From assembly GCA_947367375.1 (NCBI GenBank), contig CANBDZ010000008.1:1-38936 (forward strand): a stretch of DNA of 38,936 bases, read 5' to 3'. The stretch's first letter is position 1. Each line of letters begins with the position of its first letter. The translations under genes and the position numbers were made by a program. Origin of the DNA: an uncultured Bacteroidales bacterium. GTDB taxonomy: Bacteria; Bacteroidota; Bacteroidia; Bacteroidales; UBA932. Positions 19,634 to 28,168 of the stretch are shown in pieces. The notes beneath the pieces are model-generated. The model worked only from the letters and a program-made list of their open reading frames with translations, had not been told where the DNA came from and made no database searches.

Positions 19634-21298
19634 ATGAAACTTGATAAAATTTGTTTATTTATTCTCGCCTGTGTCATCTCGGCATCGTGTGCGGACCTCA
19701 ACTACACTGAGGAAAACACACGCGATGAGGATTGGACATACGAATACTATGGAGAAGGTATCAAGAATATGGTATTCGACGTTTATGCCCAGGTGTATAA
19801 TCGCGAGTTTGAGTCCAACAGTGCAACCTTCCTTGCCGGTGCTACCGATGAGGCAGTCTATGCATTGGAGACTGGTGCTGTAAATGGCTATGTAAACGGT
19901 GGATGGAGTCCGGCAAATCCTTTCTCTTCTACTTGGGACAAGGCCTACACTGCAATTTCTGAAATCCATATGTACCTTGAGAAGATCCACAAGACTGATC
20001 TTTCAGAATGGCAGTACAATCCTGAGTATCAGACCTGGATCCAGCAGATGGAGCTCTTCCCTTACGAGCTTCGTTTCCTCAGGGCTTACTTCTACTTCGA
20101 ACTGTTCAAGACTTACGGAGATGTTCCGCTTGTCACAACAACTCTTACAAACGCTCAGGCAAACAACGTTACACGTACTCCTGCAGCTGAAATCGTGAAG
20201 TTCATCGTGGACGAGCTCGATGAGATCGCTCCACATCTTCCGCTTTCATATGCAACTGAGGTAGGAGCCGAGTTCGGCCGTGCAAACCGCGTTGCAGCTT
20301 ATGCATTGAAGGCTCGTACACTCCTTTATGCAGCATCTCCACTCCACAATGTGGCTACTTGGGATGAGGCAGCAAAGGCTTGTGCATATGTTATCGACAA
20401 TGCTGCTGACTGGGGTCTCAAACTCAGCAAGTACGGTGACCTTTGGGGTGAGAACGCATTCTTCAACTCAGAGCTTATCTGGGGTATCGGACGTGGTGCA
20501 AGCAACACATTCGAGATGGCTCACTATCCAATCGGAGTCGAGAACGGATCATCAGGAAACTGCCCTTCTCAGAGCCTCGTAGACCAGTATGAGTACCAGG
20601 ACAATGGCCAGACTTTCGCTCAGCGTTACCCTGGCAACATCGACCTTACTCAGGTTAATCCTTATGAGGGTCTCGATCCACGCTTCGCCCTTACAGTAGT
20701 CAAGAACGGTGATGAGTGGCCTACAAACGGTTCACAGAAGAAGATCATCGAGACTTTCTACGGCGGATTCAACGCTTCACCTAAGTATGGCGCAACATCT
20801 ACAGGTTACTATTTGAGAAAGTATGTTGACGGAGCTGCTGTCACAACTGCTGACAACCAGGTTACACGTCGTCACACTTGGATCATCTTCCGTCTCGGTG
20901 AGCTTTATCTTGACTATGCAGAGGCTGTGTACAATGCTACCGGCAGCGCAAATGACAAGACTTACGGAATGTCTGCAAACGAGGCAATCAACGTACTCCG
21001 CACACGCGCAGACGTGAATATGCCTAAGTTTACAGAGGACGGAGTTGAGTGGGTAGAGCGTTATGAGCGCGAGCGCCTCGTAGAGCTTGCTTTCGAGAAC
21101 CACCGTTTCTGGGATGTACGTCGCTGGAAGAAGGGTGCACAGTACTTCAAGGAGGTTCAGGTTGCCGAGATCAGCGGCTCTATGCAGCTTACAAGATCTA
21201 CAGTTAAGCGTCAGTGGGATGAGAAGTATAATTTCTATCCTATCCCTCAGACTGAAAATAAGAAGAATCCAAATCTTGGACAGAATCCAGGATGGTAG
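19634..21298 (+). CDS. xusD: SusD-like glycan-binding lipoprotein (XusD-like by synteny)
   Basis: Lipobox ISASC; FLRAYFYFELFKTYGDVPLVTT; RLGELYLDYAEAVYNATG; RERLVELAFENHRFWDVRRWKKG; C-terminal IPQTENKKNPNLGQNPGW. Confidence 0.94.
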   Translation: MKLDKICLFILACVISASCADLNYTEENTRDEDWTYEYYGEGIKNMVFDVYAQVYNREFESNSATFLAGATDEAVYALETGAVNGYVNGGWSPANPFSSTWDKAYTAISEIHMYLEKIHKTDLSEWQYNPEYQTWIQQMELFPYELRFLRAYFYFELFKTYGDVPLVTTTLTNAQANNVTRTPAAEIVKFIVDELDEIAPHLPLSYATEVGAEFGRANRVAAYALKARTLLYAASPLHNVATWDEAAKACAYVIDNAADWGLKLSKYGDLWGENAFFNSELIWGIGRGASNTFEMAHYPIGVENGSSGNCPSQSLVDQYEYQDNGQTFAQRYPGNIDLTQVNPYEGLDPRFALTVVKNGDEWPTNGSQKKIIETFYGGFNASPKYGATSTGYYLRKYVDGAAVTTADNQVTRRHTWIIFRLGELYLDYAEAVYNATGSANDKTYGMSANEAINVLRTRADVNMPKFTEDGVEWVERYERERLVELAFENHRFWDVRRWKKGAQYFKEVQVAEISGSMQLTRSTVKRQWDEKYNFYPIPQTENKKNPNLGQNPGW

Positions 21299-21319
21299 TA
21301 ATTAATAAGGAGTTCAATT

Positions 21320-23293
21320 ATGAAGAATATATTTAAATTTTTCGGAACAATTCTGACAATTGTCCTCACTGCTGCTTTGACTGGCTGTACACTTGAGGAG
21401 CAATTCGAATCTGCTGATGCCGGATTGCACATCAAGGTGTTCTTCCCGACAAAAGTGGTTGCAGGACAGCCTATGACCATCAATGGTTCGGGCTTTGCAG
21501 ATGCTACCAAGGTTGTGTTCCCTGGCGATGTCGAGGTTACAGATTTCGAGATCGTAAGCAATGATATGATCAGAGTGAACGCTCCTGCAGGAATCGCTGC
21601 AGAGGGTGGAAAGATCCGCGTCTGCACAGAGGCGGAAGAGGTTGAGTCTCCGCTCCCTCTCACTCTTGGTAAGACAGTGGTCGCAGGTTACTCGGCTAAT
21701 GAGGGTGATGTGATCGACGGTGGTGCCCAGATTACTATCTACGGTACTGACCTCGAGTTCATCACTGGAGTTGAGTTGCTTGATGCAGATGGTAACCCAG
21801 ACCTCATCGAGGACGAGCTTTTCAACCGCAAGGGTACAAGCTCTATCATCTTCACAGTTCCTAAGAAGGTTTATGAGGGTACATTTGTAGGTAAGGTCTA
21901 CACTATCGACGGCAAGACTTTCGAGATGCCTGAGCTTACTTACAAGCCGGCTTCTGACGGTGGCTACTTCGAGACTGTAGAGCACATTATCTGGGAGAAC
22001 CCTGATCCTGCAGGAATCGGTTCTGTAAGCTGGAGCGGTCAGTACCGTTTCTATGGCGAGGGCAATGCTGACTCTAACAACGAGTGTATCGCAATGATCT
22101 CAGCTGACCATTGGAACATCATCAAGACCGGCACATTCTACCTCAAGTTTGCTCCTGCGGCTGATGCATATCAGATCCGTGCAAACACAGGATGGTGGTC
22201 ATTCGACGGTGACGGAGCTTACGATATCCACGGCGGTGACGAGCGCATCATCGACAATGGAGACGGCACATTCTCACTCGCTTACACATTGTCAGAGGAG
22301 CCTCTCGCAAGCGGTATCCTTGGTCTGATCGATGAGCAGCATCTCCTCTTCACGGGTTCTGGATATACTCCTCTCGCACTTTACTATACTGAGGAAGTGT
22401 GGGTACCTGGCGGTGGCACAGTCGAGATAGTAAGGACTTCTATCTGGAAGAACGACGGTTCAGTAGGTGCAGCTTCTTGGTCAGCTCACATCTATCGCTT
22501 CGGAATGGAAGGTGCAGACGCTAATAACGAGTGTATAGCTACAATTGCTCCTGAACTTTGGGAGAAGATGAAGACTACTCCATTCAATGTACAGATCCAG
22601 CCTGCAGCAGATTGGTGGCAGATCCGTATGCTTGACGGTTGGTGGTCAATCGGAAACGATGAGGCTAACGACATCTCGCCAAACACACCTGACAAGTATG
22701 TTGATAATGGAGATGGAACATACACATTTGTTGTAGATCTCCAGTCATATCCAAACCCTGACACTCCATTGGTATCTGTAGTGGATGCTCAGCATCTCCT
22801 TTTCGCTGGTGCAGACTTCATCATCCTCGAGATGTACTGGGAAGAAGAGATCTTCGTTCCTGGTGGCGGAGACACTCCAGCAGAGACAGTTATCTGGGAG
22901 AATGACGGTTCATTCGGAGAAGGAACTTGGGGCAATACTTACCGCTTTGCTCTTGAGGGCACAAACGGTGGCGACGCTTCAGTAGATGTTCCTGCTGACC
23001 TCTGGCAGTATTTCAAGTCAGGTCCGTTCCATGTTGTGGTTCTTCCTGTTGCTGACTGGTGGCAGATCCGCGTCCTCACAGGATGGTGGAGCGCTCAGTG
23101 GCCTACAGATGACAACTCTGGTGAAGGTGACGTCAATGTAAACTGGACAGATGTTGTTGCGGATAACGGCGACGGTACATTTACAGTGACTATCGACTTT
23201 ACCGGTCACGCAATCCTTGATGCGATGGATGATCAGAATCTCCTCTTCGCAGGTTCGGGATTCCAGATCCAGAAGATCTATAGCTTGCAGTAG
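21320..23293 (+). CDS. xusE: IPT/TIG-domain surface lipoprotein with three tandem Trp-rich modules (XusE-like position; putative surface glycan-binding protein)
   Basis: Lipobox TGC; IPT/TIG-like segments KVFFPTKVVAGQPMTINGSGFADATKVVFPG and GYSANEGDVIDGGAQITIYGTDLEFITGVEL; then three internal repeats with AD(W/A)(W/Y)QIR...GWWS, DNGDGT(F/Y), Q(H/N)LLF(A/T)G. Confidence 0.82.
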   Translation: MKNIFKFFGTILTIVLTAALTGCTLEEQFESADAGLHIKVFFPTKVVAGQPMTINGSGFADATKVVFPGDVEVTDFEIVSNDMIRVNAPAGIAAEGGKIRVCTEAEEVESPLPLTLGKTVVAGYSANEGDVIDGGAQITIYGTDLEFITGVELLDADGNPDLIEDELFNRKGTSSIIFTVPKKVYEGTFVGKVYTIDGKTFEMPELTYKPASDGGYFETVEHIIWENPDPAGIGSVSWSGQYRFYGEGNADSNNECIAMISADHWNIIKTGTFYLKFAPAADAYQIRANTGWWSFDGDGAYDIHGGDERIIDNGDGTFSLAYTLSEEPLASGILGLIDEQHLLFTGSGYTPLALYYTEEVWVPGGGTVEIVRTSIWKNDGSVGAASWSAHIYRFGMEGADANNECIATIAPELWEKMKTTPFNVQIQPAADWWQIRMLDGWWSIGNDEANDISPNTPDKYVDNGDGTYTFVVDLQSYPNPDTPLVSVVDAQHLLFAGADFIILEMYWEEEIFVPGGGDTPAETVIWENDGSFGEGTWGNTYRFALEGTNGGDASVDVPADLWQYFKSGPFHVVVLPVADWWQIRVLTGWWSAQWPTDDNSGEGDVNVNWTDVVADNGDGTFTVTIDFTGHAILDAMDDQNLLFAGSGFQIQKIYSLQ

Positions 23294-23311
23294 TCATATA
23301 TGACTCTATAT

Positions 23312-23347
23312 ATCAGGGCTGGCCTTCGGGTCAGCCTTGATTTGTTA
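23312..23347 (+). terminator. Intrinsic terminator with UUCG tetraloop closing the PUL transcript
   Basis: 13-bp stem (two G-T pairs) 23312-23324/23329-23341 around TTCG loop, followed by TTTGTTAT. Confidence 0.85.
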
Positions 23348-23349
23348 TA

Positions 23350-23374
23350 GATCCCCGGTCAAGCCGGGGATGAC
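23350..23374. repeat. REP-like palindrome gatccccggtcaagccggggatgac
   Basis: One substitution from the copy at 9499-9523. Confidence 0.8.
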
Positions 23375-23395
23375 GGGGAGAGATTCCTCGACAAG

Positions 23396-23485
23396 CTCGG
23401 AATGACAAGGGGATGACTCGGAATGACAAGGGGATGACTCGGAATGACAAGGGGATGACGTGGAATCACAAGGGGATGACGTGGT
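23396..23485. repeat. Tandem array of four 21-bp units plus a partial unit
   Basis: ctcggaatgacaaggggatga at 23396, 23417 and 23438; variant cgtggaatcacaaggggatga at 23459; partial cgtggttgtca at 23480. Confidence 0.9.
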
Positions 23486-23521
23486 TGTCATGTCGAGCGA
23501 CCGTAGGGAGTCGAGACATCT
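23486..23521. repeat. 36-bp palindromic repeat, copy 2 (tgtcatgtcgagcgaccgtagggagtcgagacatct)
   Basis: 33/36 identical to 674-709, with a paired A-T to G-C change in the stem. Confidence 0.8.
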
Positions 23522-23559
23522 TTAGATTGATATATTTACGTAGTTGGTTGAATTACTGA

Positions 23560-23589
23560 TTGGAAAACAGCAAAAAAATTTTATCTTTG
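23560..23589 (+). promoter_or_regulatory. Candidate Bacteroidetes-type promoter for the downstream lipoprotein operon
   Basis: TTG-N19-TATCTTTG; the -7 box matches TAnnTTTG exactly; about 53 nt upstream of ATG 23643. Confidence 0.6.
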
Positions 23590-23642
23590 CCGCGATATAC
23601 CGGATAGTCTGAAATATCATTAATTACAACTCAAATATTTTT

Positions 23643-26321
23643 ATGAAGAATTTACTTAAACTTTTGGTAGTTACTGCATTGTGCGCATTCGGTTGCGTAT
23701 TTACAGGCTGCCAGGAAAAATTGAAAGGCAACGAGTTCTCCCTTTCAGTCAAAGAGGCAGGTGCAGACTTTATCACGCTTGCAGTTACTGCATCAAAGCC
23801 AATGGAGATCGCTTACAAGGTGACAACAAAGGCTCAGCTTGTGACTCCTGCTGTTCTTTTCAAGACCGGTGAGGTCATCGAAGTTGCAGACGGCGATGTG
23901 ATCGAACTGAGGGAGGGCATCCAGCAGGACACACATTATTATGTCTATGCTGTCGCAAGATTTGACGAGACTACTTATTCTGAGAAGATTTCTCTTGAGG
24001 TCACTACAACCAAGTATGAGTTCAATGAGCTCATCACTATTGTTGAGACTTACCTTGACGGTTACAAGGCTCACATCACTGTACCGCAGGAGACCAAGGA
24101 CAGAAATCACGCTATCCGCGCAGGTTCTATGCCGCTTTCGTGGTACTACCTTATGACCAGCTCAAAAGGTCAGACAACAGTAGACGTACAGGCTATCGCT
24201 TCGAACGGTAACCCATACGAGGGACATATGTTCACAGACTCTACTATCGTCCTGAATGACAAGAATGTGATCCTCCTCGATGAGAAGGGCAACCCTGTAC
24301 TGGATGAGAATAACGAGCAGATCGACATCCACGACCCTATCGTTCCGGGTGAGCCTACTATCCTGATCGCAGGTGAGACTTATTACGGTACTCCTGAGGA
24401 TTTCAATTATGTGGTAGGCTACACAGCTCCTACAAAGGATTCCTGGTCAGTTCCTTACTTCGATCCAGAGAAGAGAGAGTGGCTTGGAGCATTCCAGAAG
24501 AAGGAGTTCTTCACCAAGGAGCCTGCTCTTTGTGACGCAACAGTTGAGATCGACATCCCTGAGGATGAGATCACAGTTACTGACGCAATGATCTATTTCG
24601 AAATGTCGGATGACGCGTACTCGTATTTCTATATCGTACTCGACAATTCTACCTATAACCAGATCCTCTCTACTTACCTCAACGGCAATGAAGACTGGTA
24701 CAGATGGTTCCTCACATCTTACATCGGATTCTATGAGTGGGGTATATTCCCTGAGACAGAGAACATTGCTGTCAATGCTGCAAGCAGCTTCATTGAGCCT
24801 CTTACCGGTGGTGAGACTTACCACGTTCTCGTGACAGTCTTCGGTGATGAGGACGGTGCTACACAGCGTTTCATCCACAAGACATTCAAGGCTAAGGACA
24901 AGACTAAGGTCGCTCCAGTAATCGAGGTGACTGCAATCGAGTCTTCAGATCCTTACACAGCAACATTCAACATCAAGGCAGGTGTAGACTCAAGAGGTAA
25001 CGTTCAGCCGATCATGGGTGCATACTGGGTATGTAACTATGCAAGAGATTTCGAACTTATGTTCAACGCTGACTACACTTATGCAACTCTCCTCAAGAAC
25101 CTCGGATGGACATTCTCTTCAGAGGAGATCGCAGCTGTGAACTCTGCAGAGGGTTACACAGTTTCATTCCCTACACTTGACGGTGAGGTTACACGTTTCG
25201 CTGCATACGGTTGCAACGACGAGTACACCTTCAACGTGATCGACGAGGAGCACAACGCAGGTTGGGCTGACTGCAAGACACCGCTTGCTGAAAACGCAGC
25301 TCCAGTGTCATCGGAGCTCTTCACTCTCCTTGAGGGTGACTGGACAGCGACTGCAACATTGAGAGCTCTCCAGCAGGAGCCAGACGGAACAACTCTTGCT
25401 TACAACGTTGACCACAAGTCAAAGATCAATATCTCTGCAACTGCGCCAGAGCTTCCTGCATCACTTGACGAGAGTGTATATGCCCTCTACGCAGGTACAG
25501 AAGAGAAGCCAGGCAAGTCAAGAGAAGAGGTTGACAATATGTTCGAGGAGCTCAAAGATCTTTCTGACCTCTTTACAGAGGCACGTCTCGTAGGTCAGAA
25601 CAGACTCCTCTGCAGCGGCTTCATGGACTTCGATCCGGCAGCTCCTACTTTGGGTGTGAACAGACTTGAGTTCCGTTCGCCATATGACCTCTTCGTGGCT
25701 ACTGACTACAGCTCTGTAGACGTGTCGCAGCTCATCTATGACTTCGGTCCGAAGTGGTTCCTCCAGGTTCAGGAGGACGGAAGCGTGATCGTGCCGTTCC
25801 ACTCTATGAAGATTCCTCCAATGAGCAACTGGCCAGGTTATGCATTCTACACAGGTGGTGTTGCTGACGGTATGGCATTCTATGATGCAAATGAGGCTTA
25901 TCCAGGATTCCCTGTAGTGATTTCTGATGACTTCAACACAATTAATATCAAGCCTATCGTTCTCAACGACGGAACAAAGGATTACTACTATTATATGAAC
26001 GCAATCGGAGTTTCTCAGCAGGGTGGTCTTGAGATCATTTCTACTGTCATCACTGACATCGTCCTCAAGAGAGGCTGGACAGAGTCAACTCCTGCAAGCT
26101 CAAGCGTAGTATACTCTGCTCCTGTCAACTCAGTGAACGCTGTCGACATGAACGGTTCGTATGTAAACGAGCTTCCAAAGGCTGCTGTCTACAAGTCAAT
26201 GACAGAGTTCAAGCCTGAGCAGCTCCCTACATACACTCTCAAGGAAAAGGCAAATGTGGTAACAAAGGAAATGGTGGATGAAACATCTGCTAAGATCCTC
26301 AGAAAATACAATCTCCAGTAA
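23643..26321 (+). CDS. Large surface lipoprotein with Fn3/Ig-like modules, function unknown
   Basis: Lipobox VFTGC; beta-strand-rich repeats such as YSYFYIVLDNSTYNQILSTYL...LTGGETYHVLVTVFGDEDG. No catalytic motif recognised. Confidence 0.8.
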   Translation: MKNLLKLLVVTALCAFGCVFTGCQEKLKGNEFSLSVKEAGADFITLAVTASKPMEIAYKVTTKAQLVTPAVLFKTGEVIEVADGDVIELREGIQQDTHYYVYAVARFDETTYSEKISLEVTTTKYEFNELITIVETYLDGYKAHITVPQETKDRNHAIRAGSMPLSWYYLMTSSKGQTTVDVQAIASNGNPYEGHMFTDSTIVLNDKNVILLDEKGNPVLDENNEQIDIHDPIVPGEPTILIAGETYYGTPEDFNYVVGYTAPTKDSWSVPYFDPEKREWLGAFQKKEFFTKEPALCDATVEIDIPEDEITVTDAMIYFEMSDDAYSYFYIVLDNSTYNQILSTYLNGNEDWYRWFLTSYIGFYEWGIFPETENIAVNAASSFIEPLTGGETYHVLVTVFGDEDGATQRFIHKTFKAKDKTKVAPVIEVTAIESSDPYTATFNIKAGVDSRGNVQPIMGAYWVCNYARDFELMFNADYTYATLLKNLGWTFSSEEIAAVNSAEGYTVSFPTLDGEVTRFAAYGCNDEYTFNVIDEEHNAGWADCKTPLAENAAPVSSELFTLLEGDWTATATLRALQQEPDGTTLAYNVDHKSKINISATAPELPASLDESVYALYAGTEEKPGKSREEVDNMFEELKDLSDLFTEARLVGQNRLLCSGFMDFDPAAPTLGVNRLEFRSPYDLFVATDYSSVDVSQLIYDFGPKWFLQVQEDGSVIVPFHSMKIPPMSNWPGYAFYTGGVADGMAFYDANEAYPGFPVVISDDFNTINIKPIVLNDGTKDYYYYMNAIGVSQQGGLEIISTVITDIVLKRGWTESTPASSSVVYSAPVNSVNAVDMNGSYVNELPKAAVYKSMTEFKPEQLPTYTLKEKANVVTKEMVDETSAKILRKYNLQ

Positions 26322-27472
26322 TGAAAAGATTTTTCCAATATGCATCACTGCTCCTGGCAGCAGTGATGCTTATCTCCTGCGGAGGAGATGGCGGCTCGAC
26401 TGATGCTGGCAAGACCTTGAAGCTTACAAGCGACAAGAACCTTATCCAGACATTCGGAGGTGATTATGCAACCCTTACTGTTACGCTTGACGGACAGAAG
26501 ATCGTTGAGGACGTAATGTTCTTTGATGACAACAACGAGCTGATCGACATCACTGATTTCAAGTTCTCAACAACTGAGGTAGGTGAGTACAGCATCTGGG
26601 CTAACTACGGAACTTACACTTCCGAGACTATCACTATCAGAGCTATTGACATCCAGATTCCTTCGACTCCTGCAGACCCTAAGCCGGCAAGCACTGACTT
26701 CAAGACCAGAGCTCTCATCACAGAGTTCACTACAGTCGGTTGCAGCGCGTGTCCAAGTATGAAGGAGGTTCTTCACACTATCGAGGAAGATGCAGCATTG
26801 GCTGATATGGCTATCTGCGCTGAGGCTCATACAGGTCTTATAAATTCTGTTGCCGACCCGTGCTACCTGCACAACAGGGCTTTTGAAGATTTCTGCGTAA
26901 TCACAGGCTTCCCTACAGTGAAACTTGACCTTGCAAGTACTTACAACAACGGTAATCGTTTTGACATCAAGGAGGACCTCCAGGAGGTCGTTGCTGCAAA
27001 GGAAAGCTTTGCTCCTGGTATCGCTGTGAATTCTGTACTCAAGGATGGAAAGGTTGTGGCAAAGGTAACAGTAAAGGCAAAGGTGGCAGCCTCTTACAGA
27101 GTGGGAACTTACCTTGTAGAGGATGGCATCTATGCGAAGCAGTATAGTGCAACTGCCGACTATATGCATACACACGACAATGTGATCCGTTATATTGATG
27201 CTCAGCACAAAGGCTCGTTCTATGGAATCCCGGTAGCGGAGATTGCAGAGGGTAAGACCGGCGATGCTGTGTTCTCTTGGTTCCTTGATGAGATCTGGGA
27301 GTATGGCTCAAATATGGGCGAGATCAATGGCGGAATCGCTTGGCCGGAGCGCAAGGATGAAAATCTTCATTTGATTGTTTTCGTGACAATGTCAGACGGA
27401 CAGGGCGGATATGTGGTTGCAAACGCAATCGACTGCCCGATCAACGGCGAGACAAAGTTCGAATATAGATAA
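26321..27472 (+). CDS. Omp28-like lipoprotein with thioredoxin-like CSAC motif
   Basis: Lipobox MLISC; TRALITEFTTVGCSACPSMKEVLHTIEE; TAATG stop/start overlap with the preceding gene. Confidence 0.82.
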   Translation: MKRFFQYASLLLAAVMLISCGGDGGSTDAGKTLKLTSDKNLIQTFGGDYATLTVTLDGQKIVEDVMFFDDNNELIDITDFKFSTTEVGEYSIWANYGTYTSETITIRAIDIQIPSTPADPKPASTDFKTRALITEFTTVGCSACPSMKEVLHTIEEDAALADMAICAEAHTGLINSVADPCYLHNRAFEDFCVITGFPTVKLDLASTYNNGNRFDIKEDLQEVVAAKESFAPGIAVNSVLKDGKVVAKVTVKAKVAASYRVGTYLVEDGIYAKQYSATADYMHTHDNVIRYIDAQHKGSFYGIPVAEIAEGKTGDAVFSWFLDEIWEYGSNMGEINGGIAWPERKDENLHLIVFVTMSDGQGGYVVANAIDCPINGETKFEYR

Positions 27473-27496
27473 TATATATTTGAATATCAGTTATAT

Positions 27497-27532
27497 AAGG
27501 AAGTCCCAAATTCTGGGACTTCCTTTGTTTTA
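27497..27532 (+). terminator. Intrinsic terminator
   Basis: Perfect 12-bp stem aaggaagtccca/tgggacttcctt (27497-27508/27514-27525), 5-nt loop, T-rich tail. Confidence 0.9.
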
Positions 27533-27555
27533 CCGGTGAGTGCTCCAATTTTTTG

Positions 27556-27586
27556 TTGTATAATCCGATAAAAGTCTGTACCTTTG
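27556..27586 (+). promoter_or_regulatory. Candidate Bacteroidetes-type promoter for the tlpA-like gene
   Basis: TTG-N20-TACCTTTG; the -7 box matches TAnnTTTG exactly; about 60 nt upstream of ATG 27647. Confidence 0.6.
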
Positions 27587-27646
27587 TCCTTATTATGGCT
27601 TAATGTAAATCAGCCACTTTCTTTAAAAACTTAAGTAAATTTATTT

Positions 27647-28135
27647 ATGAGAACATTCCTTTTGAGCATCGTAGCACTTATGGTGTCTGCTATTGCTGTA
27701 GCACAGGTTCCATCTGTAACAGTTGAAAACGCTAAGGGCGAAACAGTGAACACAAAGACCCTTATCAAAGAAGGCAAGCCAATGATCGTATCTTTCTGGT
27801 CAACATCGTGCAAGCCTTGCATCCGTGAGCTCGATGCTATTTATGACGCTCTCCCTGATTGGCTTGAGGAGGCTGATTTCCGTGTAGTAGCTGTGTCTAC
27901 TGACGACAGCCGTCTTCTTGCAAAGGCAAAGTCATTCGCTGAAGGCCGTGGCTGGGGTGAGGACTTCACACTCCTCTTCGACAAGAACCAGGACTTCATG
28001 AGAGCAATGAACGTTTCAGTGGTTCCTCATGTGTTCGTACTTGACGGTACAGGCAAGGTGGTGTATTCACACACTTCATATGTGCCAGGTAACGAGCTCG
28101 AACTCCTTGAGGCTATCAAGAAATGCAGCAAATAA
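27647..28135 (+). CDS. TlpA/ResA-like periplasmic thiol-disulfide oxidoreductase
   Basis: Signal peptide without lipobox; PMIVSFWSTSCKPCIRELDAIYDAL; cis-Pro region VSVVPHVFVLD. Confidence 0.92.
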   Translation: MRTFLLSIVALMVSAIAVAQVPSVTVENAKGETVNTKTLIKEGKPMIVSFWSTSCKPCIRELDAIYDALPDWLEEADFRVVAVSTDDSRLLAKAKSFAEGRGWGEDFTLLFDKNQDFMRAMNVSVVPHVFVLDGTGKVVYSHTSYVPGNELELLEAIKKCSK

Positions 28136-28168
28136 TCCTAAGGAACAACTAAACTGACCTCTATAAAT

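Noticed and set aside
21314-21985. 223-aa minus ORF and the overlapping 21247-21663 ORF
   Set aside because: Antisense to the IPT/TIG lipoprotein; Leu/Ser/Cys-rich shadow composition.
23396-23485. Possible CRISPR array
   Set aside because: Units of 21 bp are directly adjacent with no variable spacers and no cas genes nearby; it is a simple tandem repeat.
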